Assembly: GCA_016490735.1 (NCBI GenBank)
Contig: JAEMWC010000103.1
Span: 284,501 to 348,500 of the forward strand
Direction: 5' to 3'
DNA from: Pachyseris speciosa
Taxonomy: Eukaryota > Cnidaria > Anthozoa > Scleractinia > Pachyseridae
Length of the DNA: 64,000 nucleotides
The position numbers were made by a program, and so were the translations under genes. Shown in pieces: positions 43,256 to 54,770 of the stretch. Numbering within the stretch: position 1 is the first letter of the stretch; each line of letters opens with the position of its first letter. The notes beneath the pieces are model-generated. The model saw nothing but the letters and a program-made list of their open reading frames with translations. It was not told the origin of the DNA and made no database searches.

Positions 43256-44519
43256 AGGAGATAAAAATCTGAATGTAAGAAGCTTTTCCTTCAAAGTTGG
43301 TCTCGTTAAAACTATCGTTGACAGGACCTGTAAAATTAACAACGCGTGGAAGGGCTTCCACGAAAACACCAAGACTTAATATCCTGAAGAGAAATCTCTT
43401 TCCCAGCCACTTTGTTAAAAACGTTGGAAATAACTTCCTCACAAAAACGCAATTTCAGAATGTTTCGCCAAACAAAGTAAACGGAACAACAACATTTTAC
43501 TTAATCTTCCCTACGTGGGCGGGTTTTCCATGCAACGACATAATTTATAATTATAACAATCATTTAAACTTTTATATAGCGCTTATACATCACTGTTCTG
43601 TGCGCTTTTCAAAAATCATAGAATATTCAAACTTTATACTTTTACGTAAAAATTTAAACAAATTGAAATTTATACTAAATTATCACGCAGAAACGCCTAA
43701 GGGGTAAAGAAAGACGATATTGCAATAACATAGACATCAAATTGGTTTTCTCTTAATTAAAAATAGGATCCGTTAAGACTGGAAGATACTATCCCTAGTG
43801 TGCTTCGTTCAGGGGTTGTGCATAAATTTTCTTGTGCTGGTTGTAATTGTGACTTTCCTTTTGTTTAGACCTTTTGGCAATATTAAAATTCTTGTTGTAA
43901 CCATGGAGAGTGGCTGTGTGAAGCCAGAAGGGTACTTGGTAGCGACGATCTATATTAATACGTTCATCACCAAGCAGTATTTATGAGTGCCGTGTCTCTG
44001 GAAGGTGAGTAAAATACTTTGCAAACTTCTGTACTTTATTTAAGACAGTGACTGATACGACGCTAGACCAGACCTATACATACCGCTCAGCTCAAGAGAG
44101 GAAACAAAAGAGAGCGGCTCTTTCACGGTTTAGGAAGTTGAGCTAGGAAAACAGTATATTCAGGTGGCCATAATGCACTCCACATTCATGTACATACTCA
44201 AGTGATATCCTGTAATATACGGAAGTTCGTGTGTCGAGGTTTTTTTGGCTGTCAATTGTTGAATAATAACACAGTTATCCAGCTCAAAATTGCGTAACTT
44301 CCCCTGATTTTAGCCAGCTAGTTTTATGGTTTCATCGGCTAACAATTAAACAATCATCCTGCGAAATGGCGCGGAACATCGCCTGATAGCCGACGAAGTA
44401 GCCCGTGCAACCAGGCGTTCTTATTTGGGGGAGCATTGTCCTTCTGAGATCGTAGCTACTTACATACTTTTCAAAAAGACAATTCACAGGACATTGTAAA
44501 AGATGATAATAAGTAAGTT

Positions 44520-44870
44520 CAACTCGAACTGTGATAACTCTTGAGGCAAAATGCAACAGCAACTCAAAGTGTAATAACTTTTGACACAAAATGTAACAGT
44601 AACTCAAACATGTAATAACTTACTCAGAATAATTATAACTTTTGTCACAAAATGTAAACGTAATGTAATAAGTTTTGACGCAAAATGTAATAGTAACTCA
44701 AAATGTAATAACTTCTGTCGCAAACTGCAAACATGTATGTAATAACATTTGGCAAGCCGTCTGTAATAGTAACTCAAAATGTGATAACTTTTGACGCAAA
44801 ATGTAATAGTAGCTCAAAATGTAATAACTTTTGAAGCAAAGTGCAATAGTAACTCAAAATGTAATATGAG
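44520..44870 (+). repeat. Tandem 40-bp repeat, family 1 (copy B)
   Basis: Counterpart of 17580-17930 with the same unit sequence and copy number. Confidence 0.85.
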
Positions 44871-46960
44871 GTTAGCTATGGTTGCCGGAATGTTGCAATA
44901 TTCAATACGAACAATTTTGTATTCAATGTTTCAATATTTTATTCAATAAACCAAAATTATATTCAATGTTTCAATATTTTATTCAATAAACCAAAATTAT
45001 ATTCAATATTTCGATATTTTATTCAATGAACCAAAATTTTATTCAATGTTTCCGTATTTTGTTCAATAAACCAAAATTATATTCAGTGGCTTGATATTTT
45101 GTTCAATAAACCGAAATTATATTCAATGCTTCGCATTCTTATTCAGTAAATCAAATTTATATTCAATATCTCCCAATAAAATATGTATTGGAATAAAGAT
45201 TTGTTTGCGTTTAATTTGCATTCAATGCGCGCTTGTTCAATTCAATAACTGATTTTTGTTCAATAATTTCTGCTGTCCATCCTGGTCAGCGGATGATGGA
45301 CGACCCTGTAGTTACCCTATGTATGAGAACACCTAAACATGGCGGCCGATGCTATGTGCCTGGTTGGTGCTACGTGCGTGATAGTGCTTTCGTCTTTTAG
45401 ATATAACCTGCTTCCATAAAGCCACACTTCTCTTTAGTAGACTCGTAATGGTATTATCTGTCCTGCGTTCACTGCTCGATATGGATTTGTTCTTCGATAA
45501 ACACCAATCAAGTTCTAGGTCAGCTACGTACTTTGTTTGCGGAAATGTATCAATACTGAAACGAGAAAGTAAACCACTGGGTTTACCTCGGTGTAAAAAC
45601 CTGGCGAGATTTTCTTTGTCTTACGAGGTATTGTTGTGCTGTACGCTTTTGTTTTGAATGTTTTGTTTTCTTTGTTTTACGTCATTCGTGAGTTTCCAAA
45701 CCACTTGAGACTGTAAGCTCGCCAGACTTTGGATCAAGCGGGGAGAAACCATTTCGGATGTTGTGGTTTCTACACCTGGACAGATATTGCTAAGATGCTA
45801 CGAATTTCGCGGTGTACACTGTATAGAAGGATAAATGAGTTTAACCTGGAGAATTTAGGTGGGTTTTCGGACATTTCCTCGTTTCAGTATTCATACATTT
45901 CCGCAAACAAAGTACACAGCTCAGGGGCAGATCTAGGGGGAGGGTGCAGGGGGTGCGCACCCCTCCCCCCCCAGAGATGACCTGCGGCTTTCTAATACAA
46001 CTGGTATTCTGAAAAAAAAAAAAAACACTATGTGGTTTATTGGTGTTGATGTTATGTGATTGCCTAGGCAAAAGCCTTCGTCTTCGTATTCGCTATTAAA
46101 ATTTGTTTGCGTCCGGTCACCAGTCAGTTACGCCATTCCTTAGTGGTGCACCCCCTCCTAAAAAAAATCCTGGATCCGTCCCTGCAGCTGACCTAGAACT
46201 TTGTTAGTGTTACCATCGAAGAACAAATCCATATCGAGCAGTGAACGCAGGACAGATAATACCATTTCGAGTCTACTAAAGAGAAGTGTGGCTTCGTGGA
46301 AGCCTAAGTCAGGGTTATCATCTTGGATTTCAATCTCCTCTAGCAGGTTATTTATAATAGACGAAAGCACTATCACGCACGTAGCACCGACCAGGCACAT
46401 AGCATCGGCCGCCATGTTTAGGTGTTCTCATACAAAGGGTAACTACAGGGTCGTCCATCATCCGCTGACCAGGATGGACAACAGAAATTATTGAACATAA
46501 AATCACGCATTGAACAAAAAATCAGTTATTGAATTGAACAAGCGCGCATTGAATACAAATAAAACGCAAACAAATCTTCATTCCAATACATATTTTATTG
46601 GGAGTTATTGAATATAAACTTGATTTACAGAATAAAAATGCGAAGCACTGAATATAATTTCGGTTTATTGAACAAAATATCAAGCCACTGAATATAATTT
46701 TTGTTTATTGAACAAAATATCGAAACATTGAATATAATTTTGGTTTATTAAATAAGATATCGAAACATTGAATATAATTTTGGTTTATTGAATAAAATAT
46801 TGAAACATTGAATATAATTTTGGTTTATTGAATAAAATATTGAAACATTGAATACAAAATTGTTCGTATTGAATATTGCAACATTCCGGCAACCATAGTT
46901 AGCTGCAACAATGAATGAAAGTTTTCTTTCATTCATTGTTGCAGCTAACCTCATATTATT
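44865..46960. mobile_element. Foldback-type element (copy B)
   Basis: Counterpart of 17925-20020 with the same arms, 40-bp subterminal repeats and central helix-turn-helix segment (45729-45893). The arm palindrome at 46900-46953 is also present. It differs from copy A by scattered substitutions. Confidence 0.8.
45729..45893 (+). pseudogene. Helix-turn-helix segment of an integrase-like gene (copy B)
   Basis: Protein-identical to the copy A segment across WTDIAKMLRISRCTLYRRIN. Conserved between copies, but without an integrase core in either. Confidence 0.5.
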
Positions 46961-47169
46961 GCTCAAACGATCTGGAAAGTTTACAAACCGAATGCGGCGA
47001 TAGACAGTATGCCGGAATATATAACGCAGGGAGCAATAATACGCTCAAGAGCTAATTAGTACGCTGATGAACAGGGTGAGAAAAGTAATGAATACTTTTT
47101 GAACTGAACCGAAGCTGTGTTAGAAAGTTAGTGGGGATAATGATGAATGCGAAATAATGACAATAATAT

Positions 47170-48700
47170 ATGACAGAGATCCATAGCTTTTATACAAATC
47201 TTTATAACAAAGAATCATGTGATCAGCACGGCGGCGTGTCGACTGATGAGTTCCTCAAGAATGTAAATACTAAAATGTTAACAGACGAACAGATGGAATA
47301 TTTGGAGAGAAAAATTGCAACAAACGAATATTTCGAAGCATTAAAATCCTTTGAGAAAAACAAAACACCAGGGAATGATGGATTGACTGTGGAGTTTTAT
47401 CTCGGATTCTGGCATCTCGTAGAGAAAACCCTTGTCAATGCCTTGAATTTCGCTCATGAACAGGGACAACTGTCAAACTCGCAAAAGCAAGCCTGGGAAG
47501 GTCAATACTCCACGGAGTTCGAATAATTGAAGATATTCTTGAATTTGCTATATTTACGCGGACAATTCAGGTATTCTTCTCGCAATCGATTTTGAGAAAG
47601 CATTCGACTCTTTGAATCATTCTTTCCTTCTTAAAATCTTGGAAAAAATTAAACTTCGTAACACAATTTGTGCAATGGATCAAAACCTTCTACAATGACG
47701 TGTCAAGTTGTGTCTTAAACAATGGTTTACTACTGATTTGTTCAACATTCAATGTGGCGTTTAAGGCAGGGCAATCCCTTGTCACCTATATTATTCATTT
47801 TGGCAATTGAAGTGCTTGCTTGTAGATATCGAGATGATAAGGACATTAAAGGTATTTTAATTAATGAGAAGACGTCAAACTGACACATTTTGCTGATGAC
47901 ATGACTTGCTTTCTCAGAGATATTGCCTCATATCATCGTTTATTGGCAACTCCGCAGCTTTTTTCTTAATTCTCTAACCTCCGAGTCAATAATGAAAAAA
48001 ACGGAGATCTTTGCAATCGGCAGACAGATATCATTTGGATCAAACTAGTATCTTCATAAAGTACGAAAATCAATTAAAATCCTGGGAATTGTGTTTGATT
48101 ATCATACACCATCAAGGATGAAAGCAAATTTCGACTCTGTCCTTAAGTCTATCAAGGATATATTTAATATATGGAAGTGGAGAGGGCTTACATTAATAGG
48201 AAGAATACAAATTGTTAAATCCCTTATTATACCTAAAGTTTTAAGTAAACCGGCGCTGATTGCAGTTACAGATGATTTGATTAAAGAGATTATTTTATTT
48301 GGAAAGGCAATGATAAAAGACGCCCTGCCAAGGTAGGGTCCCGTGTCGCTTGTCTGAATTTTAAAATCTCCCGTGTCGGTGTTCAAATCGCTAATTCTCG
48401 GCCTTGATGCCACTGTCGGAATTTTGCCGAGAATGATGTCGCCTGTCAGGATTTCAGTTTCGCTACTTTTTGGGCCATGTCGCTTGTCAGAATTTACCCT
48501 GGTAGGGCCTCATAAAATCAAGCGGTCCGCTCTTATCAATGACATCGAAGATAGTGGACTTAGGATGCTAGACATCCAATCAATGATTCTGACACAGAGG
48601 GTGATGTTACTAAGAAGATTTGTAGATGAAGAAAACAGTAGTTCCTGGAAGTTAATATTAGATTACTTTCTCTCTCCAGTAGGTGGAAAATTTCGACTCT
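47170..48700 (+). pseudogene. L1/Tx1-like ORF2 remnant (copy B)
   Basis: Same fragments as copy A (NKTPGNDGL, AFDSLNH, GNPLSPILFILAIEV, ALINDIEDSGLRMLDI), broken by the same MITE (48322-48508). It ends at FLSPVGGK where the 1.4-kb difference begins. Confidence 0.75.
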
Positions 48701-49017
48701 GAGTAAGAGATTGGGCAACAGGTTTTTATTCGACGGAATTAAATTCGACGTCTGAAACCAAGTTGTGCTGGAGTCATGCGACAGTCGAGCCAGCTAAGTA
48801 CGATGTTTGAAACGGGCCTTACTTACAAAACCGTCCAACTTCCAATCCACACAATTAGCTCCTGACAGAAAATATGAAGATACTGGGTTTTAAACAACAG
48901 TGCTCCTGATTAATCACCCGAAGTAGAAACGAATTGATAGCTAATTTCTTTTTTCTTTAGTGTGATTTTATTTGCATATACTGTTGACTGTTGGCTCCTC
49001 CACTATTACAACAAATT

Positions 49018-49557
49018 GATGCTAAATTGTAGGCAGTAATTACTAGATTTCAAATTGATATAACATTTAAGTGTACAAAAAATGGATATCATCATCGCCT
49101 ATTTTCGCACCCAGATTTTGGGTGGTCACGTGGTCAGGTCCAACCAGGGTCTCTCTCTCTCGGCGACAAGGGAGGAAAGGAGAGAGCCTGGGTTCGAGGT
49201 TGGGCGCAGTAATTTTGGATTTGATGACGTGTAATGGCTGCCCTATTGCAACCTCGAACCCAGGCTCTCTCTCTTTTCCTCCCATGTCGTCGAGAGAGAG
49301 ACCCTGGTTGGACCTGATCACGTGACCACCCAAAATCTGAGTGGTAAAAAAATTTGTTGGTAGTGAGGGGTGGCAAAGTCGAGAAATTGTTACTGTGACA
49401 ATTGACCCACCCTCCCTGCGGGATTGCTGTTTTACTAGTCACGTGATCAGGTCCAACCAGGGTCTCTCTCTCGACGACCAGGGAGGAAAAAAGAGAGAGC
49501 CTGGGTTCGAGGTTGGCCCTATTGTTTAACACAAAGGATTTTCGCTTCATTTGCTTC
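49018..49557. mobile_element. Composite hairpin element (copy B, right side truncated)
   Basis: Counterpart of 23517-24234 with inverted arms at 49110-49203 and 49246-49345 and a third arm at 49440-49517. The outer right arm is absent because the duplication ends here. Confidence 0.75.
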
Positions 49558-49559
49558 GT

Positions 49560-50150
49560 ATTAATTACAACAAATAACTTGTCCATTTCACATGTTCTTG
49601 CATGGTTAATGAATTGCTTCCTATCCAGTTCCTTTTGTATTCTTTAATTTATCATAAATAGTTTCAGAGGTTGTGTGATTGCTTTTGCGTTCAGTGGCTC
49701 CGTTGGGGGATTCTGTTATTTTTGTTTGAATTTTGCCATTCAAGGGCCCTCAGTAGGGAGCTTATTACATTGTTTAAGGGCCCTGCCTTGGGAATTTGTT
49801 TTGACACTAATCACGATTGTTCAGAGGCCCCTTGCGGGGAATTTGTTACGTTGGATCGATTACATAACTTCTGTCACTCACCTTTTTTGTATTTGTTAAT
49901 CATCTGACTTATATAAGCTAGGACCTCAGACTAGCACAACCATTGTAAATAGTTTTAAATTCTTAGTTTTTAAACTTTTTAATCTGAAGAGGGCTGAACA
50001 GCCGAAACGTTATTACATCCGTCAGATCAGCTAGAAGTTTGCCCCACTGCCATTATCTCTTATTTATCTACTAATTCACGTGGTGGCATAGTATCCTTCG
50101 GATCCTTCTGCTGGGAGTTCATTGTTTGTGTAAACCTCCTTATTCTGCCT
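49560..50150 (+). mobile_element. 3' end of a further PLE, with ribozyme
   Basis: Non-coding sequence containing a TTATATAAGC TATA-like word near 49907-49916 and a hammerhead-like motif at 49976-50020, followed within 140 bp by a (TA)n tract. Repeated GGGCCCT/GGCCCC words occur at 49746-49832. Order and content match PLE 3'/terminal-repeat regions; no coding part is attached. Confidence 0.55.
49976..50020 (+). ncRNA. Hammerhead-like ribozyme
   Basis: CTGAAGA at 49984, stem II GGCTG/CAGCC, GAAA, A-CG-T minimal stem III, cleavage base T, then ATTA pairing with upstream TAAT. Core intact. Confidence 0.65.
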
Positions 50151-50151
50151 A

Positions 50152-50178
50152 ATATATATATATATATATATATATATA
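50152..50178 (+). repeat. (TA)n tract
   Basis: About 13 TA units, directly before the PLE endonuclease C-terminus at 50181. Confidence 0.95.
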
Positions 50179-50180
50179 AA

Positions 50181-50346
50181 CAGCAAATTAGAGACCCGCA
50201 CACTCGTATGCTAGGAGTCAGCAAGCATATTGATGAATGTGCTGCGGGATTGACACCTCAGTTCACTATCTTTCCGTTTTATAAGATTCTCAGCCCCTCA
50301 GAAGGCATGAGAAAGAACAAAGAGAGGTTTTTTTTATTTTGAAGTA
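50181..50346 (+). pseudogene. PLE GIY-YIG endonuclease C-terminus
   Basis: Open segment IRDPHTRMLGVSKHIDECAA then GLTPQFTIFPFYKILS and a basic end, stopping at TGA near 50340. It resembles the C-terminal tail of a PLE endonuclease. It precedes the 190-bp repeat with a hammerhead core, giving the usual PLE order endonuclease, 3' UTR, ribozyme. Confidence 0.5.
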
Positions 50347-50394
50347 TAAACCCTTAATGATTTGAAATTACGCTAATTGCTCGCGCGCGCTTAG

Positions 50395-50586
50395 AATTAC
50401 AATAGCCATTATAACTGTAATTACAATTACATCTGTGACGCAATAAGTCAATAAACACACTTTGCTATGCCTGAAGAGCCGCAACAGCGGTGAAACGCGT
50501 AGCGCAAAAGCAAAGTAACAGAAGACTTTGGGTTTTCATTGTTTTTAGTATCATCATTCGACACAGAAGTTTAAAGTTTCTTTATA
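50395..50586 (+). repeat. Left 190-bp inverted repeat enclosing the PLE array
   Basis: Matches 54770-54957 in reverse complement almost perfectly (for example GCAATAAGTCAATAAACACA and CAATGAAAACCC/GGGTTTTCATTG). Confidence 0.9.
50460..50510 (+). ncRNA. Hammerhead-like motif in left inverted repeat
   Basis: CTGAAGA at 50469, stem II GCCGC/GCGGT, GAAA, A-CGCG-T, cleavage base A, then GCGCA. Stem I is short (GC plus wobble), so activity is less certain. An antisense copy lies in the right repeat. Confidence 0.55.
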
Positions 50587-50589
50587 TAC

Positions 50590-50593
50590 ATAC

Positions 50594-50654
<61 letters not shown>

Positions 50655-50656
50655 CT
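50590..50656 (+). repeat. (TA)n tract before PLE-1
   Basis: About 30 TA units with small interruptions. Confidence 0.95.
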
Positions 50657-52348
50657 CTTCACAAGCATCAGTCACAAACAGTTAATCTTCATGAAGAAAC
50701 ATACACTAAGAAGATACATAAACAGGGTTTTCCAGGTAGACCAGTGATTTCTGGATGCAACACTCCTACAGAGAAGATCTCTGAGTTTGTGGACCATAAA
50801 GTACGACCATTAGTGCAAGGGATAGAGTCATACATCAAAGACACCAATGATTTTGTAAAGAAGTTAGGAGAGCTGGGGAGGCTGCCGGAGGGGTCCATTT
50901 TGTGTACAGTTGATGTGGTTGGCCTGTACCCCCACATTCCACATGATGAAGGTGTAGCAGCTTTGAAGGAAGCGTTACTGAAATTCGATGGTTTCAATGA
51001 GGGTGATTGGGAGGGATCATTGAATGAGGACGTAGTCACTTTTACAGATTTGGTGTTGAGAAATAACAACTTTGAATTCAATGGCAAACATTATCTACAA
51101 AAGCTAGGAACAGCGATAGGAACAAGTATGGCTCCTTCATATGCAAATATCTTTATGGATAATTTGGAAAGACGTCTACTTCGGGATGCAGAAGTCAAGC
51201 CCTATATTTGGTGGAGATACATTGATGATATATTTATCATATGGACGGAGGGTGAAAGGAAGTTGGAGGAATTTATAAGATATTTAAACAATGCCCATAA
51301 CACGATCAAATTTACTTCAAAGTGTTCTGTGAATGATCGTGAAATAGAATTTTTAGATGTTAGGGTGATCAACAAGTCAGGTGTATTGGAGACGGACGTA
51401 TTTGTTAAACCAACGGACAGTCACCAATATTTACATTATAGTTCCTGTCATCCGGGTGCCTGTAAGAAGAGCATACCGTATGCTCAAGCGATGCGATTGC
51501 GTAGGATTTGTTCCAAGCCCTATTTTTTTGAGAAGCGGGCGGAGAATTTGGTGGAATAATTAATTGAAAGGGGTCATCAGAGGAACTTCGTGGAAAAACA
51601 AATCGGGAGAGTCAGGCGTATGACCAGAGAAGAGGCTTTTAGAAGTAAACAGCAAACACGCAGTGCAAAAACACCTTTCGTGGTAACTTACCATCCTGGC
51701 TTGCCGAACATAAGTAAAATACTCAGAGAGCTACATCCCATTTTGAAGTCATCGGATCGATGTAAAAAAGCCATCAAGGATATCCCTTTGGTGGCATTCA
51801 GAAAACCTAAAAGTTTGGGGGACTACCTGGTGCGTGCGAAGATAAATAGCCGTGGTTCTGCAGAAAATGAGCGAGGAACGTGTAAATGTAAATCAAGTCG
51901 ATGTGAAGTCTGTAGGTATTTAGAGGAAAAGGACTGTTTTGTGTGTACTCATAATGACAGGAAGTACTCTATTAACTATAGTCTTGATTGTAACTCAAGT
52001 AATGTGGTTTACTTGATCACATGTAAGAGGTGTTCAGTACAGTATGTGGGGTCCACTGTTACAAAGTTTAGAATAAGGTTTAACAACCATAAATCCAGAA
52101 TAAGACGCCATGCAAGATTGAATGAGGCACAGCGGGAGAATGACGACCTACTGTATAAACACTTTTGGAGTGATGGACATAGCGGTTTGGATGATATGAA
52201 CATTCAGTTGATAGACAGGGTCAATGGGGAAGAGGAGCTGAGGGATAAGGAGGGCCAATGGGCATATAAGCTTAATACTTTGAGTCCTTATGGTCTTAAT
52301 GACAATGACTTTTTCTTCGGTCAGAACAGGCGTTCCAGACGCACGTAA
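50657..52348 (+). pseudogene. PLE-1 reverse transcriptase / GIY-YIG endonuclease, single in-frame stop
   Basis: One frame runs from the (TA)n tract to TAA-region 52346-52348, broken only by TAA at 51557-51559. RT blocks: KIHKQGFPGRPVISGCNT, VDVVGLYPHIPHDEG, GTAIGTSMAPSYANIFM, catalytic YIDD at 51218-51229, FLDVRV, VKPTDSHQYLHYSSCHPG. Then the VAFRKPKSLGDYLVRAK linker, a C-x-C...C-x2-C finger, GIY-YIG strands VVYLITC (about 52003) and YVGST, and the catalytic-Glu block DKEGQWAY. The frame reads back through the TA tract as Tyr-Ile, so the true N-terminus is missing. RT domains are otherwise whole. Confidence 0.85.
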
Positions 52349-52467
52349 TTTGTTGATGGTTTATAATGGCATTATGCGCGCGGGGAGGAGATCGTTTGTT
52401 GATGCGCGCGCACGAGGCTGTTTAAGTTTACACTTTTAAAAGTAGTATGACGCGTGCGGTTGTAACT

Positions 52468-52526
52468 GTTATTTTACCCTGATGAAGACCACTTTATGTG
52501 GTCGAAATATAGGTGTGGAACATAAC
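52468..52526 (+). ncRNA. Hammerhead ribozyme of PLE-1
   Basis: CTGATGA at 52479, 6-bp stem II GACCAC/GTGGTC, GAAA at 52504-52507, A-TA-T, cleavage after A 52511, then GGT pairing upstream ACC, with GTTAT/ATAAC extending stem I. All core bases match. Confidence 0.8.
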
Positions 52527-52551
52527 ATGTGGGTTATCTTCATTTGTGATA

Positions 52552-52552
<1 letters not shown>

Positions 52553-52617
<65 letters not shown>
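52553..52617 (+). repeat. (TA)n tract between PLE-1 and PLE-2
   Basis: About 32 perfect TA units, the boundary between the two elements. Confidence 0.97.
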
Positions 52618-52619
<2 letters not shown>

Positions 52620-54480
52620 CATTATTATCAAAGAGGCAGATAAAGGGTCTGGGGTTGTAGTAATGGATAAAGATAAATATATTACTGAGGCTTTTAGACA
52701 ACTAGAGGACCGTAATGTTTATAGGGAGACTCCTGTTGATCTTACTCAACGGATTTCTGAACTGGTTAATGATAGAATTCAGAAGGTTTTTGATGATGGT
52801 TACATTGATGACAAGACGCTTGAATATCTTTTGATAAACAGCAAGCCTAGGGCGGGTCGGTTTTATTTATTACCTAAAATACATAAGAAGGGTTGCCCGG
52901 GGAGGCCGGTTATCTCGGGGTGTGGGACGTGCACGGAGAGGGTCTCGGAATTTGTGGATTTTCATATTAAACATTTGGTTCCTGAAATACCATCCTACAT
53001 TAGGGACACTAAATATTTTTTACAGGTGCTTAATGACTTGGGGAGGTTGCCGGAGGGGGCTATATTGGTTACAGCCGATGTAGTCGGCCTATATCCTCAC
53101 ATTCCCCATGAGGAGGGGTTAAAGGCTTTGGGGGAAGCTTTGACTAGATCCACCCACACTACTGTCCCTCCTGATGTTTTAGTGGATTTGGCTAGGTTGG
53201 TGCTCACTAACAACAACCTTACTTTTAATGGAAGACATTTCCTACAGGTCCTGGGGACAGCAATAGGGACAAAAATGGCGCCGTCTTATGCCAATATCTT
53301 TATGGGTAAACTAGAATCGGACCTATTTGAACAAGCATCAATAACGCCGCTTTTCTGGCGTAGATTTATAGATGACATCTTTTTTATTTGGACGGAGGGA
53401 GAGGAGAGACTCAAAGAGTTTATGGGGCTTATGAACTCGTTTCATAATACCATTAAATTCACTTTTAGCTGGTCGTCTGAGCAAGTGAACTTTTTAGATG
53501 TTAGTGTCTTGTTAAACGAGGGGGTAATTTCCACAGATTTATATAGTAAGCCTACGGACAAACACCAATATTTGTTTCATTCCTCTTGTCACCCTAATTC
53601 ATGTAAGAAAGGTATCCCTTATGGTCAGGCCCTTAGAATAAGACGTATATGTTCCACGGATGCTTTGTTTGATAAACGGGCTGAGGAATTGTGCAGTTAC
53701 TTGGTTAAAAGGGGTTATAACAGGGAGCATGTGGAGGGGCAAATAGATCGAGCGCGTAGGATTTCCAGGGAACAAACCCTTAGGGATAAGCAGCCTGCTT
53801 GTAATAAACGTATTCCTTTTGTGGTCACATTTCATCCGGCACTCCCTTGTATTTCTAAAATATTACACAGGCTTCATCCTGTTTTGCAATCTTCTAGGCA
53901 TTGCCAGCTGGCCTTGGAACAGGTGCCCATGGTGGCTTTCCGGCGGCCTAAATGCCTTAAGGACATTCTGGTACATTCCGAACTTAAGACACCAGTTACT
54001 GTTAAGGGTTGTGGTAGATGTGGGGATAGACGATGCAGGGTTTGTGATTTCTTGGATGAGGGCATTTGTTTCAAAAGTAGAGTTACTGGGAGAGATTTTG
54101 TGATTAATTTTAAGCTGGATTGTAATTCAGACCACGTAGTGTACCTATTGTCTTGTGCAATGTGTCAAATGCAGTATGTGGGATCTACTATTAACAAATT
54201 CAGGACTAGATTTAATAACCACAAGTCTAGGATTAATGCACACAGAGGACTATCCTCTGAGAATAAACTTAAAGACGATGTTATATATAGGCATTTCAAT
54301 CAGGCAGACCATCAGGGTTTGAGTGATGTTAGAATACAGTTAATAGACAAGTGTTCAAGTGAGGAATATCTTAGGGATAGGGAGGCCCAGTGGGCATACC
54401 GTCTTCGATGTATTTATCCACTGGGTCTTAATAGTGATGATTTTTTCTGTAGTAGGAATCCTCGAAGGGATTTATTTTAA
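52618..54480 (+). CDS. PLE-2 reverse transcriptase / GIY-YIG endonuclease, open frame
   Basis: Starts at the TA tract with DIIIKEADKGSGVVVMDKDK (conserved PLE RT N-terminal block) and stays open for 620 codons to TAA 54478-54480. RT: LLPKIHKKGCPGRPVISGC, ADVVGLYPHIPHEEG, GTAIGTKMAPSYANIFMG, catalytic FIDD at 53365-53376, FLDVSV, SKPTDKHQYLFHSSCHP. Linker VAFRRPKCLKDILVHSELK, a C-x2-C-x4-C-x2-C finger near 54010-54046, then GIY-YIG VVYLLSC (54136), YVGSTINKFRTRFNNHKSR and the catalytic Glu in REAQWAY (54382). The first in-frame AUG is 52663; the N-terminus is truncated. Distinct family from PLE-1 (only moderately similar). Confidence 0.85.
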
Positions 54481-54603
54481 TATCGCTCTCATTGCTTCAC
54501 TTATATGTAACGCGCGCGCTTTACAGCGCGTGAGCAGCTTTAAGTCTCGTATTAGCGTCTCACATCAGCTAGCGTATATCTTATAACGGTTTTAACCGCT
54601 TTC

Positions 54604-54652
54604 ACATCAGTTGCCCTGATGAAGTCTTTTAATAAAGACGAAATATTGGCAA
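54604..54652 (+). ncRNA. Hammerhead ribozyme of PLE-2
   Basis: Stem I TTGCC pairs with GGCAA; core CTGATGA at 54615, 6-bp stem II GTCTTT/AAAGAC, GAAA, A-TA-T, cleavage base T. The sequence differs from the PLE-1 ribozyme outside the core. Confidence 0.8.
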
Positions 54653-54675
54653 AGTCGTATTTTCCAGTTCTTGGC

Positions 54676-54677
<2 letters not shown>

Positions 54678-54769
<92 letters not shown>
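54678..54769 (+). repeat. (TA)n tract after PLE-2
   Basis: About 45 perfect TA units. Confidence 0.97.

Positions 54770-54770
<1 letters not shown>

Larger units (their letters stand above)
42293..49557. repeat. Large direct duplication, copy B
   Basis: Second copy of 15355-24063. It lacks 21785-23176 (junction at 48691, GGAAAATTTCGACTCTGAG). Its left 250 bp matches copy C better than copy A. Right end at TTTGCTTC, 49557. Confidence 0.95.
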
